Assembly (NCBI GenBank): GCA_903644075.1
Contig: CAHJXH010000012.1
Span: forward strand, 1-36,902
Origin: Sphingobacteriaceae bacterium
Lineage (GTDB): Bacteria; Bacteroidota; Bacteroidia; Sphingobacteriales; Sphingobacteriaceae
DNA: 36,902 nt
Reading direction: 5' to 3'
Below, one piece after another: positions 8,628-16,000 of this stretch. A program made the translations under genes and the position numbers. The notes under the pieces were generated by a model. It ran no database searches and had not been told where the DNA came from. It saw nothing but the letters and a program-made list of their open reading frames with translations. Every line of letters begins with the position of its first letter. The first letter of the stretch is position 1.

Positions 8628-9737
8628 ATGCCCCAATACCATCTACATTTTAAAAACAAATTACTTATCGCAGGAGCCCTCTGCGTGTTAATTATATTGC
8701 TGGTTAACCTCGATGCTTTTCCACATTTTGTAAATCAATTTTATTCGGATGGTTTGTACCGGGTAATATGTTTTATACTTCACCCGCTTTTAGGCTGGCT
8801 ACCGTTTAGTTTTGGCGATGTATTATACATAGCAGTAATTGCCTACCTGCTTTATGCGGTGGTGCATTTATTGATACTGTTATTTAAAAAACGATTTAAA
8901 CCTGCCGGGAGTTATCTGCTACAGCTCCTCATCGGTTTTCAAACAACTATCGTGTTATTTTACCTGGGCTGGGGGTTAAATTATTTCCGTCCGTCCGCTG
9001 CTGAGCGGCTCAATCTTCAGGACACATCTTATACACTTAATGATGTAAAAGCTGTAACACGCATGCTGGTCGACAGTGTGAACCAAAGCCGCAATGCATT
9101 AACGCAGGCAGATCTTAATCAGCAAAATAAATCCATTTATCACACTGCAGTTAATGCGATTGATAGCTTATCGAAAACTTCGACCCAGTTTAAAACTTTT
9201 ATGCCGGGGGTTAAACCATCGCTGATTAGCCCGCTGTTGAATTATTTAAGCACCTCGGGCTATTATAATCCATTTACAGGCGAAGCGCAAATTAACTGGC
9301 AAATGCCGGTGTTTGACCGCCCGTTTACGGCATGCCATGAAATGTCGCACCAAATGGGTTTTGGGCGTGAAGATGAGGCTAATTTTGTAGGATACCTGGC
9401 GGGCATCCATTCATCAGATCGCCTGTTAAAATATTCGGCCTATTACGAGGGTGCCACCGAGTTTCTACACTATCTGCATCGCAGGGATACTGTTGCGCAT
9501 CATGAATTAAAAGCCATGCTTAATGCTTCTGTTAGGCAAGATTTAAAAACAGATAGCGCTTATTGGGAAGGCTATGCGGGGCAAATTGGCCTTATTAGCG
9601 GCAGGTTTTATGATAGCTTTTTAAAGGCCAACAACCAGCCTGCAGGTTTACGTACTTATAACCGGATGATTAGGTTAACGATGGCTTGGTATAGAAAGGG
9701 AGTCCGGAGGTCGGTGAGTCCGGAAGTCCGAAAGTAA
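8628..9737 (+). CDS. DUF3810 family membrane protein with HExxH metallopeptidase-like motif, 369 aa
   Basis: Three hydrophobic segments in the first 120 residues (about 12-28, 62-86, 98-117) are followed by a large extracytoplasmic domain. CHEMSHQMGFGRE at about 236-248 holds a zinc-type HExxH (His237, Glu238, His241) with acidic residues 7-9 positions later, as in gluzincin-like enzymes. This is the DUF3810 arrangement found in Bacteroidota. The last dozen residues (VRRSVSPEVRK) are encoded by a low-complexity GTCCGG repeat, so the natural C-terminus may be slightly shorter than in relatives. Peptidase activity is inferred only from the motif. Confidence 0.85.
   Translation: MPQYHLHFKNKLLIAGALCVLIILLVNLDAFPHFVNQFYSDGLYRVICFILHPLLGWLPFSFGDVLYIAVIAYLLYAVVHLLILLFKKRFKPAGSYLLQLLIGFQTTIVLFYLGWGLNYFRPSAAERLNLQDTSYTLNDVKAVTRMLVDSVNQSRNALTQADLNQQNKSIYHTAVNAIDSLSKTSTQFKTFMPGVKPSLISPLLNYLSTSGYYNPFTGEAQINWQMPVFDRPFTACHEMSHQMGFGREDEANFVGYLAGIHSSDRLLKYSAYYEGATEFLHYLHRRDTVAHHELKAMLNASVRQDLKTDSAYWEGYAGQIGLISGRFYDSFLKANNQPAGLRTYNRMIRLTMAWYRKGVRRSVSPEVRK
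9699..9733 (+). repeat. Short GTCCGG/AAGTCCG intergenic repeat running into the DUF3810 gene
   Basis: Near-repeats of AGTCCGG(A)AGTC follow each other and encode the extreme C-terminus of the DUF3810 protein before the stop at 9737. The composition is unlike the rest of the gene and resembles a dispersed intergenic repeat. Confidence 0.5.
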
Positions 9738-9745
9738 CTTCCCTC

Positions 9746-9842
9746 CGTCATCCCGAACTTGTTTCGGGAACCTACATGCTAAGTATACGCAATGCATGGT
9801 TTAACCTGTCCTGTGGGGTGCTGAAACAAGTTCAGCATGACG
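9746..9842. repeat. REP-like doublet: two inverted hairpin repeats
   Basis: The left arm (9746-9769) and right arm (9819-9842) are inverted copies matching at about 20 of 24 positions, both with a CGTCAT outer end. Each arm also folds on itself: CCCGAA/TTCGGG on the left and GCTGAA/TTCAGC on the right. The differences between arms are therefore compensatory within each hairpin, the layout of bacterial interspersed (BIME/REP) elements. It lies between two co-oriented genes and contributes a spurious 35-codon upstream extension to the permease frame. Confidence 0.7.
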
Positions 9843-9880
9843 AGTGGAGAAAATACAATTTTATACTATTTTTAAACCCT

Positions 9881-11206
9881 ATGCCCGCCAAACCCATCTC
9901 TAAAAAAATAAGACCGCTGCAGCTCATCGTGATCATCTTTTTCACGGTATCGGGCGGGCCGTATGGGTTAGAGTCGCTGATTAGTTATGCGGGGGTGCAT
10001 GCTACTTTACTTTTACTGCTCATTACTCCTATTCTTTGGGATGTACCCGCCATACTTACCGTTGCCGAACTCAACAGCATGATGCCTATTGAAGGCGGGT
10101 ATTACCAGTGGGTTAAAAATGCTTTAGGCATGCGTTTTGGTTTTTACGAAGGCTGGTGGACATGGCTCTACACCTTTATCGATCTGGCGATTTACCCGGT
10201 TATGTTTATCCAGTACGCTACTTTCTTTTTCCCGTGGATGGTTACTTATCAAATTCCGGTTTGTTTGGTATTTGTGTGGCTATCAGCATTAATTAATATA
10301 CTGGGTATTGTGCAGGTTGGCAGGGCATCCATGATACTTAGCGTTGCGGTACTTGGGCCGTTTGTAATATTGTTAATAGCTGCGCTGATGCATCATTCGC
10401 TAAGTGCGCATATACCTGCACCATCGGTAAACCATTTAAAGTTCCCTGCCCTTGCTATGGCCTTATATACTGTGATGTGGAACTGCTTAGGCTGGGATAA
10501 TGTAACTACGTATGCAGGCGAGGTAGAAAAACCGGTTCGTTCCTACCTCATTTCGGTATTCAGTGCCTTTGGTTTGGTTATTGTAATTTATTTTGTGGTG
10601 ATACTGATAGCCCAGCAATCGGGCATTAACCCTAAGGTATTAAGTGATAACCGTTTCCCAGCCCTGGGTGAAATGATAGGCGGGCACTGGCTGGGGGCAC
10701 TAATTGCCTTTGGCGGTATGGCCAGTGCCATGGGTATTTATACGGCAGTACTGCTTTCGGTATCGCGCATCCCCAAAGTAATGGCCGATGATAAGTTGTT
10801 GCCCAAAGCATTAACCAAACTTCACCCTAAATACAATACACCCTATTTATCTATTATTATATGTTCGCTGGTTGTTAGTTTAATGATTCTTTGGTCTTTT
10901 AATGAGTTGCTGATTATCGATGTTACCGTATATGGCGCAGGCCTGTTTTTAGAATACGCTACCCTGATTGTGATGCGTATTAAACAGCCTGATACCCATC
11001 GACCATTTAAAATACCACTTGGCGTGGGTGGCTTATTAGTGTTCCTGATATTGCCAACTGCTGTGTATTTCATAGCCATGGCTGGTGCTTTCGATTCTAC
11101 AGAACAAGCAATTAAGCCTGCCATATTTGCGCTGTTAGCCCTATCAACTGCAGAATTATTTTGGCAGATTATTAACTTAAGGCGTCGTATTGCGTTAAAA
11201 AGATAG
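9881..11206 (+). CDS. APC superfamily amino acid permease, 441 aa
   Basis: About twelve hydrophobic segments span the protein. The first helix region carries FTVSGGPYGLESLISYAG (about 22-39), the unwound TM1 signature of APC transporters, and TM2-3 carry AELNSMMPIEGGYYQWV. WNCLGWDNVTTYAGEVEKP at about 200-218 is the TM6 region. The annotated frame can be extended upstream to 9776, but those 35 codons lie in a REP-like repeat, so I choose the ATG at 9881. The substrate is not predictable beyond amino acid, polyamine or related amine. It is followed 38 bp later by the GH53 gene, which has its own -7 box. Confidence 0.88.
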   Translation: MPAKPISKKIRPLQLIVIIFFTVSGGPYGLESLISYAGVHATLLLLLITPILWDVPAILTVAELNSMMPIEGGYYQWVKNALGMRFGFYEGWWTWLYTFIDLAIYPVMFIQYATFFFPWMVTYQIPVCLVFVWLSALINILGIVQVGRASMILSVAVLGPFVILLIAALMHHSLSAHIPAPSVNHLKFPALAMALYTVMWNCLGWDNVTTYAGEVEKPVRSYLISVFSAFGLVIVIYFVVILIAQQSGINPKVLSDNRFPALGEMIGGHWLGALIAFGGMASAMGIYTAVLLSVSRIPKVMADDKLLPKALTKLHPKYNTPYLSIIICSLVVSLMILWSFNELLIIDVTVYGAGLFLEYATLIVMRIKQPDTHRPFKIPLGVGGLLVFLILPTAVYFIAMAGAFDSTEQAIKPAIFALLALSTAELFWQIINLRRRIALKR

Positions 11207-11207
11207 G

Positions 11208-11215
11208 TATCTTTG
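11208..11215 (+). promoter_or_regulatory. Candidate -7 element for the GH53 gene
   Basis: TATCTTTG matches TAnnTTTG exactly and lies 30 bp before the GH53 start, directly after the permease stop codon. A TTG at 11190-11192 is the nearest -33 candidate, but the spacer is only 15 bp. Confidence 0.4.
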
Positions 11216-11244
11216 ATTAACCCCTAACCTTATACCTCTAACCT

Positions 11245-12645
11245 ATGAAATTCAAGGCATTAATAGTCTCGTCTGTAATTACACTAAATTTATTTGCTCT
11301 GCATTACCGGTCGGTGGCGCAATCTGTTGTCCCAAAACCGAGTGAAGTGGTTATTACGCCGTACAAAACTACCATGTTGGCTGATGGTAAGGATGAAGCA
11401 CAAATAAAAGTTGTTGTGATTGATAAAAGCGGAAAAGATATTGGTAACGCAGGCCAGTTAGTCAGATTCAGCATTACAGGCGATGCCATAATCAGTAAGC
11501 TAAGCGATCATCAAAACTACAATGAGATTGGGCTGCCTAACCATGTGATAACCCAGGGCCATTTACATAATGGCATTTTATGGGTTACCCTGCGTTCTGG
11601 GCTCCAAAAGGGCGTTGTAAAGTTCGAAGCTAAAGCCGATAGCCTGTACCCGGGTTCAACCGAAATAAGGATGATACAGCCCAACCCGGCCCATAAGGTA
11701 ACTACAGTGGGTTACACACCTAAAAAAGTGCCCGGCAAAATTTTGGGTGCCGATATCTCTTTTCTACCAGAGCTGGAAGCTAAAGGCGTTAAGTTCACCG
11801 ATAAGGGTGTACAAAAAGATGCGATTGAAATACTGAAAGATCATGGTTTTAACTACATCCGCCTGCGCATATTTAACAACCCTGCACGCGACAGCGGGTA
11901 CTCGCCGCAAAAAGGGTTCTGTGATTTAGAACACACTAAGCAAATGGCTAAGCGGGTTAAAGCAGCCGGCCTTAAATTATTGCTCGATTTCCATTACAGC
12001 GACTACTGGGCCGATCCGCAGCAACAATACAAGCCCGCTGCCTGGCGCGGGCAAGATTTTAACGCCTTGAAGCATTCTGTATATGCCTATACTGTTGATG
12101 TTTTACGACAATTAAAAGCACAAGGTACCTTGCCCGATATGGTACAGGTTGGCAACGAAATTAACCACGGTATGATATGGCCCGAAGGTGAGATTAATAA
12201 CCTCGATAGCTTAGCCGAATTACTTTATATGGGTGTACAGGGCATAAAAGCCGTTGATCCAACAACCCCGGTAATGCTGCATATTGCCTTGGGTGGGCAA
12301 AATTTAGAAGCGCGTTTTTTCCTCGATCAGATGCTTGAACGCAATGTGCCTTTTGATGTGATTGGCTTATCTTATTACCCGAAATGGCATGGCACTTTAG
12401 ATGACCTGAAAGCCAACATGACAGATCTGTCTGTCCGTTACAACAGGCAGGTAATGGTGGCCGAATACACGCAGCTGAAAACCGAGGTTAACGACATTGC
12501 CTTTAGCTTACCTAACAATAAGGCTTTAGGTACCTTCATCTGGGAACCATTGAACACCTGGGAGCAGATTTTTGATAAGGATGGAAAATCGAATACCTAC
12601 ATTGATTTGTACAATGGTATTTCGAAGAAATATATTACGAAGTAA
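11245..12645 (+). CDS. Glycoside hydrolase family 53 endo-beta-1,4-galactanase with N-terminal Ig-like domain
   Basis: GH53 enzymes cut beta-1,4-galactan side chains of pectin. After a signal peptide (about 1-25, ending SVAQ), residues 30-145 form a beta-rich Ig-like domain (LADGKDEAQIKVVVIDKSGK...). The catalytic (beta/alpha)8 barrel starts at about 165 (ILGADISFLPELEAKGVKF). The acid/base is Glu305 in QVGNEINHG and the nucleophile Glu407 in MVAEYTQ; RLRIF and LDFHYSDYWADP are family signatures. The enzyme is probably periplasmic or surface-exposed. It may share galactan/pectin substrates with the GH88 enzyme 7 kb upstream, but no SusCD pair or dedicated operon is present. Confidence 0.94.
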   Translation: MKFKALIVSSVITLNLFALHYRSVAQSVVPKPSEVVITPYKTTMLADGKDEAQIKVVVIDKSGKDIGNAGQLVRFSITGDAIISKLSDHQNYNEIGLPNHVITQGHLHNGILWVTLRSGLQKGVVKFEAKADSLYPGSTEIRMIQPNPAHKVTTVGYTPKKVPGKILGADISFLPELEAKGVKFTDKGVQKDAIEILKDHGFNYIRLRIFNNPARDSGYSPQKGFCDLEHTKQMAKRVKAAGLKLLLDFHYSDYWADPQQQYKPAAWRGQDFNALKHSVYAYTVDVLRQLKAQGTLPDMVQVGNEINHGMIWPEGEINNLDSLAELLYMGVQGIKAVDPTTPVMLHIALGGQNLEARFFLDQMLERNVPFDVIGLSYYPKWHGTLDDLKANMTDLSVRYNRQVMVAEYTQLKTEVNDIAFSLPNNKALGTFIWEPLNTWEQIFDKDGKSNTYIDLYNGISKKYITK

Positions 12646-12724
12646 TCAGTATTTACGGAATTAAAGATCCAAAACACAAAAGCCCTTTATCAGTTATAAC
12701 TAGGTTGCATTAAACAAGTTAATT

Positions 12725-13492
12725 ATGAGATCGATATGGAAGGGCTCAATCGGGTTTGGGCTGGTAAATATTCCCATTAAGTTATATTCGGCGGTACAAA
12801 ACAGTTCGCTCGATCTGGATATGCTGGATGGCCGCGACCATGCCAAAATCCATTTTATGCGGGTTAACGAGCATACCAAGAAAGAGGTGCCTTATGATAA
12901 AATAGTGCGTGCCTATAAAATGGATGACGACTATGTAGTGGTTGAACAAGCCGATTTTGAAGCCGCCAGCCCCGAGAAAACCCGACTGATAGAGATTGAA
13001 AGTTTTGTTGAGATGAGCGAGGTAAACCCCATGTTTTACGAAACATCGTACTACGCCGAACCCGAACAAAAAAACAGCAAAGCTTATACCCTGCTTGTTG
13101 AAGCTTTGAAGAAAAGCAAGAAAGCAGGCCTGGCACGCTTTGTATTACGCAACACAGAGAACCTCTGCATCATCCACCCCGAAAACAATGTACTGGTGGT
13201 TACCCGCATCAGGTTTGGGCAGGAGATTAGGAGCACCGAAGATCTGAACATCCCTAAAGAAGGTACAATCAGCAAAAAAGAGCTGGATATGGGTTTGGCA
13301 CTCATTAACCAGTATGCCGAAAAGTTTGATGTATCGAAGTTTGAAGACCACTACAGCGACGACCTCCTGAAAATCATTAAAGCCAAGGCTAAAGGTAAAC
13401 ACCCTACCGTTAAGAAAATGAAGGTGGTTAAAGCATCGAGCGATGACCTTTACGACCAACTGATGGCGAGCTTAAGCAAAAAGGGCGCATAA
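12725..13492 (+). CDS. ku: Ku protein for non-homologous end joining
   Basis: Bacterial Ku forms a homodimeric ring on DNA double-strand ends and recruits the ligase LigD. The N-terminus (MRSIWKGSIGFGLVNIPIKLY) is diagnostic, followed by HFMRVNEHTKKEVPYDKIV, the conserved core KTRLIEIESFV, the FYETSYYAEPE segment and ALKKSKKAGLARFVLR. Length (255 aa) is normal, with a short lysine-rich C-terminal tail (KAKAKGKHPTVKKMKVVKAS) typical of DNA-tethering extensions. No ligD lies within the window, so the partner must be elsewhere. The gene is not in an obvious operon; the neighbour 111 bp downstream is a ferritin-like stress protein. Confidence 0.95.
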   Translation: MRSIWKGSIGFGLVNIPIKLYSAVQNSSLDLDMLDGRDHAKIHFMRVNEHTKKEVPYDKIVRAYKMDDDYVVVEQADFEAASPEKTRLIEIESFVEMSEVNPMFYETSYYAEPEQKNSKAYTLLVEALKKSKKAGLARFVLRNTENLCIIHPENNVLVVTRIRFGQEIRSTEDLNIPKEGTISKKELDMGLALINQYAEKFDVSKFEDHYSDDLLKIIKAKAKGKHPTVKKMKVVKASSDDLYDQLMASLSKKGA

Positions 13493-13603
13493 ATCATCCC
13501 CACCTTAATATGTTGAATTTTAATTATATAATTAATTTATCTGTCTTCAAACTTTCGTTCTAGTTTAATGTTGTAAATTATAACTAAAACAAAAGACAAC
13601 ATC

Positions 13604-14146
13604 ATGGCAACTAAAACCAAAACACCAGAGACCACTACAGACGTACAAGAATCGGCATTAAACGAATTGTTTATAGACGAACTTAAAGATATTTACTGGG
13701 CCGAAAAGCACCTGACCAAGGCTTTGGCTAAAATGGCAAAAAACGCTACTTCGGATGAATTGCGCCAGGCACTACAAAATCACCAGACTGAAACTGAAGG
13801 TCAGATTACCCGACTGGAATCAGTATTCGAGTCAATTGGCGAAAAAGCCGTTGCCAAAAAATGTGAAGCCATGAACGGCCTGATTAAAGAAGCCGAAGAA
13901 ATTATGGAAGACACTGAGGATGGCAGCATTACCCGCGATGCCGGTATTATTTCGGCTGCGCAAAAATCAGAGCATTACGAGATTGCTTCTTACGGTACAT
14001 TAAAAACATTGGCTGCAACACTAGGCTATACCGAGGCTGCCGAACTTTTAGGCCAAACCCTAGAAGAAGAGAAAAACGCAGATGCACTGCTTACACAAAT
14101 TGCAGAAAGCAGCATCAACACATCTGCAAAAAGCGAGAAGAAGTAA
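13604..14146 (+). CDS. YciE/YciF-type ferritin-like protein (DUF892), 180 aa
   Basis: An all-helical DUF892 protein: ALNELFIDELKDIYWAEKHLTKALAKMAKNA begins the first helix of the four-helix bundle. Carboxylate/His positions such as ELKDIYWAEKH, HQTETEGQI and KSEHYEIASYGTL are those that can bind a di-metal centre. This family is linked to stress, including osmotic and stationary-phase responses, in enterobacteria; its activity is not established. The N-terminal MATKTKTPETTTDV is a disordered leader. It is monocistronic and followed by a strong hairpin terminator. Confidence 0.9.
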   Translation: MATKTKTPETTTDVQESALNELFIDELKDIYWAEKHLTKALAKMAKNATSDELRQALQNHQTETEGQITRLESVFESIGEKAVAKKCEAMNGLIKEAEEIMEDTEDGSITRDAGIISAAQKSEHYEIASYGTLKTLAATLGYTEAAELLGQTLEEEKNADALLTQIAESSINTSAKSEKK

Positions 14147-14172
14147 AGCGACGTATTTCTTTAATACAGCAC

Positions 14173-14201
14173 AGGGCCCTTTAACAGGGCCCTTGTTGTT
14201 T
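14173..14201 (+). terminator. Terminator after the YciE-type gene
   Basis: Two copies of AGGGCCCT (14173-14180 and 14186-14193) pair over a TTAAC loop, followed by TGTTGTTTATT. The stop codon of the convergent minus-strand gene lies just beyond, so the hairpin may serve both directions. Confidence 0.75.
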
Positions 14202-14202
14202 A

Positions 14203-14580
14203 TTAATTTTTGTTTATAAACTTGCCATCAACCCAAACCAATGGCAAATCGGTATCTAAAAGCCCACGGGTTACTTCTGAGTTAACGATGATTGCCAGGT
14301 CGAATTTCTGAAAACGGATACAGGTTTCGTACAAGGCTTCGGTTACTTTAAGCGCAGTTTCGAAGTTTCCATTACTTAAAACAGTAAGCTGGTAAGCTCC
14401 TGATTTGTATGGATCAGTAAAACATTTTTCTATATCAAACCTCAATAATTTACATATTTCGGTAAGCATGTAGCTGTTGACAGGATCATCGTCATCAAGC
14501 AAATGGAATAAGGTATTTTCAAGTCTTTGAGTAAAATTGAATGTCAAGTCGCCCTCTTCAATTTTCCTTATAATTGACAT
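14203..14580 (-). CDS. Unknown cytosolic protein, 125 aa
   Basis: A soluble, acidic protein with no signal peptide or membrane helix. I do not recognise a family. The N-terminal half is helical (IEEGDLTFNFTQRLENTLFHLL), with an acidic DDDDP turn at about residues 29-33; the C-terminal half alternates strands (FDLAIIVNSEVTRGLL, LPLVWVDGKFINKN). It stands alone between the YciE terminator and a repeat-rich spacer. Codon use resembles the neighbours, which supports a real gene, but no function can be assigned. Confidence 0.7.
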   Translation of the reverse strand: MSIIRKIEEGDLTFNFTQRLENTLFHLLDDDDPVNSYMLTEICKLLRFDIEKCFTDPYKSGAYQLTVLSNGNFETALKVTEALYETCIRFQKFDLAIIVNSEVTRGLLDTDLPLVWVDGKFINKN

Positions 14581-14634
14581 AGTTTATTTCTAATTAAAAA
14601 ATAAAGATATAAATTCTATTTTATATTGCATGGT

Positions 14635-14670
14635 AAAGAGAGTAAGAATCGGGAATCAGGAATCGAGATC
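14635..14670. repeat. Left outer arm of an inverted repeat around the 14840-15328 gene
   Basis: Contains GGAATCAGGAATCGAGATC, the complement of the GATTCCTGATTC word at 15482. Together with the ACTCTCTT/AAGAGAGT blocks it forms an interrupted inverted repeat with 15482-15511. The same word recurs at about 15965-15990 and near 19380, so it belongs to a dispersed family. Confidence 0.5.
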
Positions 14671-14694
14671 ATCAACTTTAGCATAGAGGAGATA

Positions 14695-14786
14695 CGTCAA
14701 AGCCCCTCGTAGCTATGCAGAGCGGCTCTGCAAGCCGGGTGCTTCGACGGAGCACAGCATAACAAATGCTTCGTACCTCGCAATGA
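14695..14786. repeat. Degenerate MITE-like repeat
   Basis: Read on the minus strand it starts CATCATTGCGAGG, close to the outer end of the element at 15855-15950 (TTTGTCATTGC...). It holds internal hairpins GCAGAGC/GCTCTGC and TGCT...AGCA. There is no coding capacity. I interpret it as a decayed relative of the element 1.1 kb downstream. Confidence 0.45.
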
Positions 14787-14799
14787 TGTGCATGGTGGT

Positions 14800-14831
14800 A
14801 AATCCGAACTCTAACATCCGAATTCCGAAAT
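14800..14831. repeat. Left inner arm of a 32-bp inverted repeat
   Basis: The reverse complement of 14800-14831 matches 15421-15452 at 30 of 32 positions; the core word is TTCGGATGTTAGA. The two arms bracket the secreted-protein gene at 14840-15328. Confidence 0.7.
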
Positions 14832-14839
14832 AATTTCCC

Positions 14840-15328
14840 TTACTTATTTCTATACAAGTTGAAGCTGTACTCTGTATTCCCTTTTTCTTTCTGGGTTTTG
14901 CGGAAACCGTAGTATACAGTAAACTCAGGCCCGATGTAGCGGTAAACGGCAATAGTATCGTTCTGGTTCGATTTTACAATCCCGTACCCAGCTGGTGCCA
15001 GGGTTACCACTATCTTTCTGGCTTCAGCCTTGCTGGTAGTAAAAAACGCAAGCGCATAAGCTTTCCCTTTTAGTTTCTGGAAGCTCATTTTGTCGGTATT
15101 AATGGTTGAATTATATACCCGTGAAACCGTATCTCGTGTTACTTTACCTTCTAAATACTTATAACCGTTTTTTATAAAATAAGGGTCGGGGTGTGCTGGG
15201 TTAACGTTATTAAAACAATCAATCAGGTCTGTAATACTGGTTGGGTAGGTATTATCTTTTTTAGCGTCCTGAGCGTACAGTTGTATCGAGAATAAGGCTG
15301 TTAAAATTATAAGTGATATTTTTTTCAT
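14840..15328 (-). CDS. Secreted protein of unknown function, 162 aa
   Basis: A classical signal peptide (MKKISLIILTALFSIQLYAQ, cleavage after residue 19 or 20) precedes a mainly beta-strand domain with the sequence TSKAEARKIVVTLAPAGYGIV and a Tyr-rich end (VYYGFRK, YSFNLYRNK). I do not recognise the family. No lipobox Cys is present, so it is probably soluble periplasmic. The gene is bracketed by two nested inverted repeats (14800/15421 and 14635/15482), which may mean it travels, or sits, within a small repeat-bounded cassette. Confidence 0.72.
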   Translation of the reverse strand: MKKISLIILTALFSIQLYAQDAKKDNTYPTSITDLIDCFNNVNPAHPDPYFIKNGYKYLEGKVTRDTVSRVYNSTINTDKMSFQKLKGKAYALAFFTTSKAEARKIVVTLAPAGYGIVKSNQNDTIAVYRYIGPEFTVYYGFRKTQKEKGNTEYSFNLYRNK

Positions 15329-15420
15329 GTGTTTTTATGCATTAATATATTTAAGGCCTGTTCAGCCTCCGCATAGCAACAATCAGTTACTAAATGAGTT
15401 TTGATTTGATGAATGAATAT

Positions 15421-15452
15421 ATTTCGGATTTCGGATGTTAGATTTCGGATTT
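15421..15452. repeat. Right inner arm of the 32-bp inverted repeat
   Basis: Partner of 14800-14831 (30 of 32 matches in inverted orientation). The arm itself is made of iterated ATTTCGG/TTTCGGAT words. No ORF crosses it. Confidence 0.7.
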
Positions 15453-15481
15453 CCGGATAGTACTGATTTATTCCCTACCTT

Positions 15482-15511
15482 GATTCCTGATTCTATATTC
15501 TTGACTCTCTT
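15482..15511. repeat. Right outer arm of the inverted repeat
   Basis: GATTCCTGATTC, three variable bases, ATTCTT, then ACTCTCTT: inverted match to 14635-14670. It ends just before the -7 box of the Dabb gene. Confidence 0.5.
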
Positions 15512-15515
15512 AATA

Positions 15516-15523
15516 TATCTTTG
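15516..15523 (+). promoter_or_regulatory. Candidate -7 element for the Dabb gene
   Basis: TATCTTTG matches TAnnTTTG exactly, 17 bp before the ATG at 15541. No well-spaced -33 TTG is visible, since the nearest is only 12 bp away and lies in the repeat. Confidence 0.4.
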
Positions 15524-15540
15524 CCGCAAATTAAATTACC

Positions 15541-15840
15541 ATGATAGCCCACCACGTATTATTCTGGCTTAAAGCCGACACTACCGACGAACAGATAGCC
15601 TCTTTCCGTAAAGGCCTGCAATCGTTACAAGATATTGAAGTTATTAAAACCCTGCATATCGGCACCCCGGTAGCGTCTATTAACCGCCCGGTGGTTGATA
15701 CTACTTATACATTTAGCCTCGTGATATTTTTTGATGATCTGGCAGGGCACGATGTTTACCAGGAGCACCCGGTACATAAAGCTTTCTTAGATGAGAACCG
15801 TGTTTATTTCGACAGGGTTGTTATTTATGATGCAGAGTAA
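15541..15840 (+). CDS. Dabb (stress-responsive alpha/beta-barrel) domain protein, 99 aa
   Basis: A single Dabb domain of the dimeric ferredoxin-like fold. It starts MIAHHVLFWLKADTTDEQI, where the His-rich first strand (HHVLFWLK) is the family hallmark; SLVIFFDDLAGHDVYQEHPVHKAF is the second signature, with the YQ.HP.H segment. Members act as small dimeric barrels, some as heme-degrading or cyclase-like enzymes, but most are uncharacterised. The protein is cytosolic and complete. It is monocistronic, and a MITE-like palindrome follows its stop codon. Confidence 0.9.
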   Translation: MIAHHVLFWLKADTTDEQIASFRKGLQSLQDIEVIKTLHIGTPVASINRPVVDTTYTFSLVIFFDDLAGHDVYQEHPVHKAFLDENRVYFDRVVIYDAE

Positions 15841-15854
15841 GTAATTGTTTCTAT

Positions 15855-15950
15855 TTGTCATTGCTGCTATAGCGTGGCAATCTCGTCGTAGGCATTATTC
15901 GATATGCAGAGCTACGAGATTGCCACGTCGTTCCTCCTCGCAATGACAAA
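15855..15950. mobile_element. MITE-like palindromic element, 96 bp
   Basis: The ends are inverted: TTTGTCATTGC at 15855-15865 and its complement at 15940-15950. A second inverted block, GTGGCAATCTCGT (about 15873-15885), pairs with ACGAGATTGCCAC (about 15914-15926). There is no coding capacity. Copies of CATTGCGAGG-type elements are frequent between genes in Bacteroidota. It lies between two convergent genes. Confidence 0.7.
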
Positions 15951-16000
15951 ATTCAGGAATGTCCCGATTCCTGACTCTCGATTCCTGATTTCCTCAACAA

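Noticed and set aside
9776..9880. N-terminal 35-codon extension of the APC permease
   Set aside because: It lies in a REP-like repeat and has no resemblance to permease N-termini; the ATG at 9881 is more plausible.
13145..13459. 104-aa minus-strand frame inside ku
   Set aside because: Antisense shadow; composition follows the ku codons.
15421..15452. CRISPR-like iteration of TTTCGGAT
   Set aside because: Too short and irregular, with no spacers; it is one arm of an inverted repeat.
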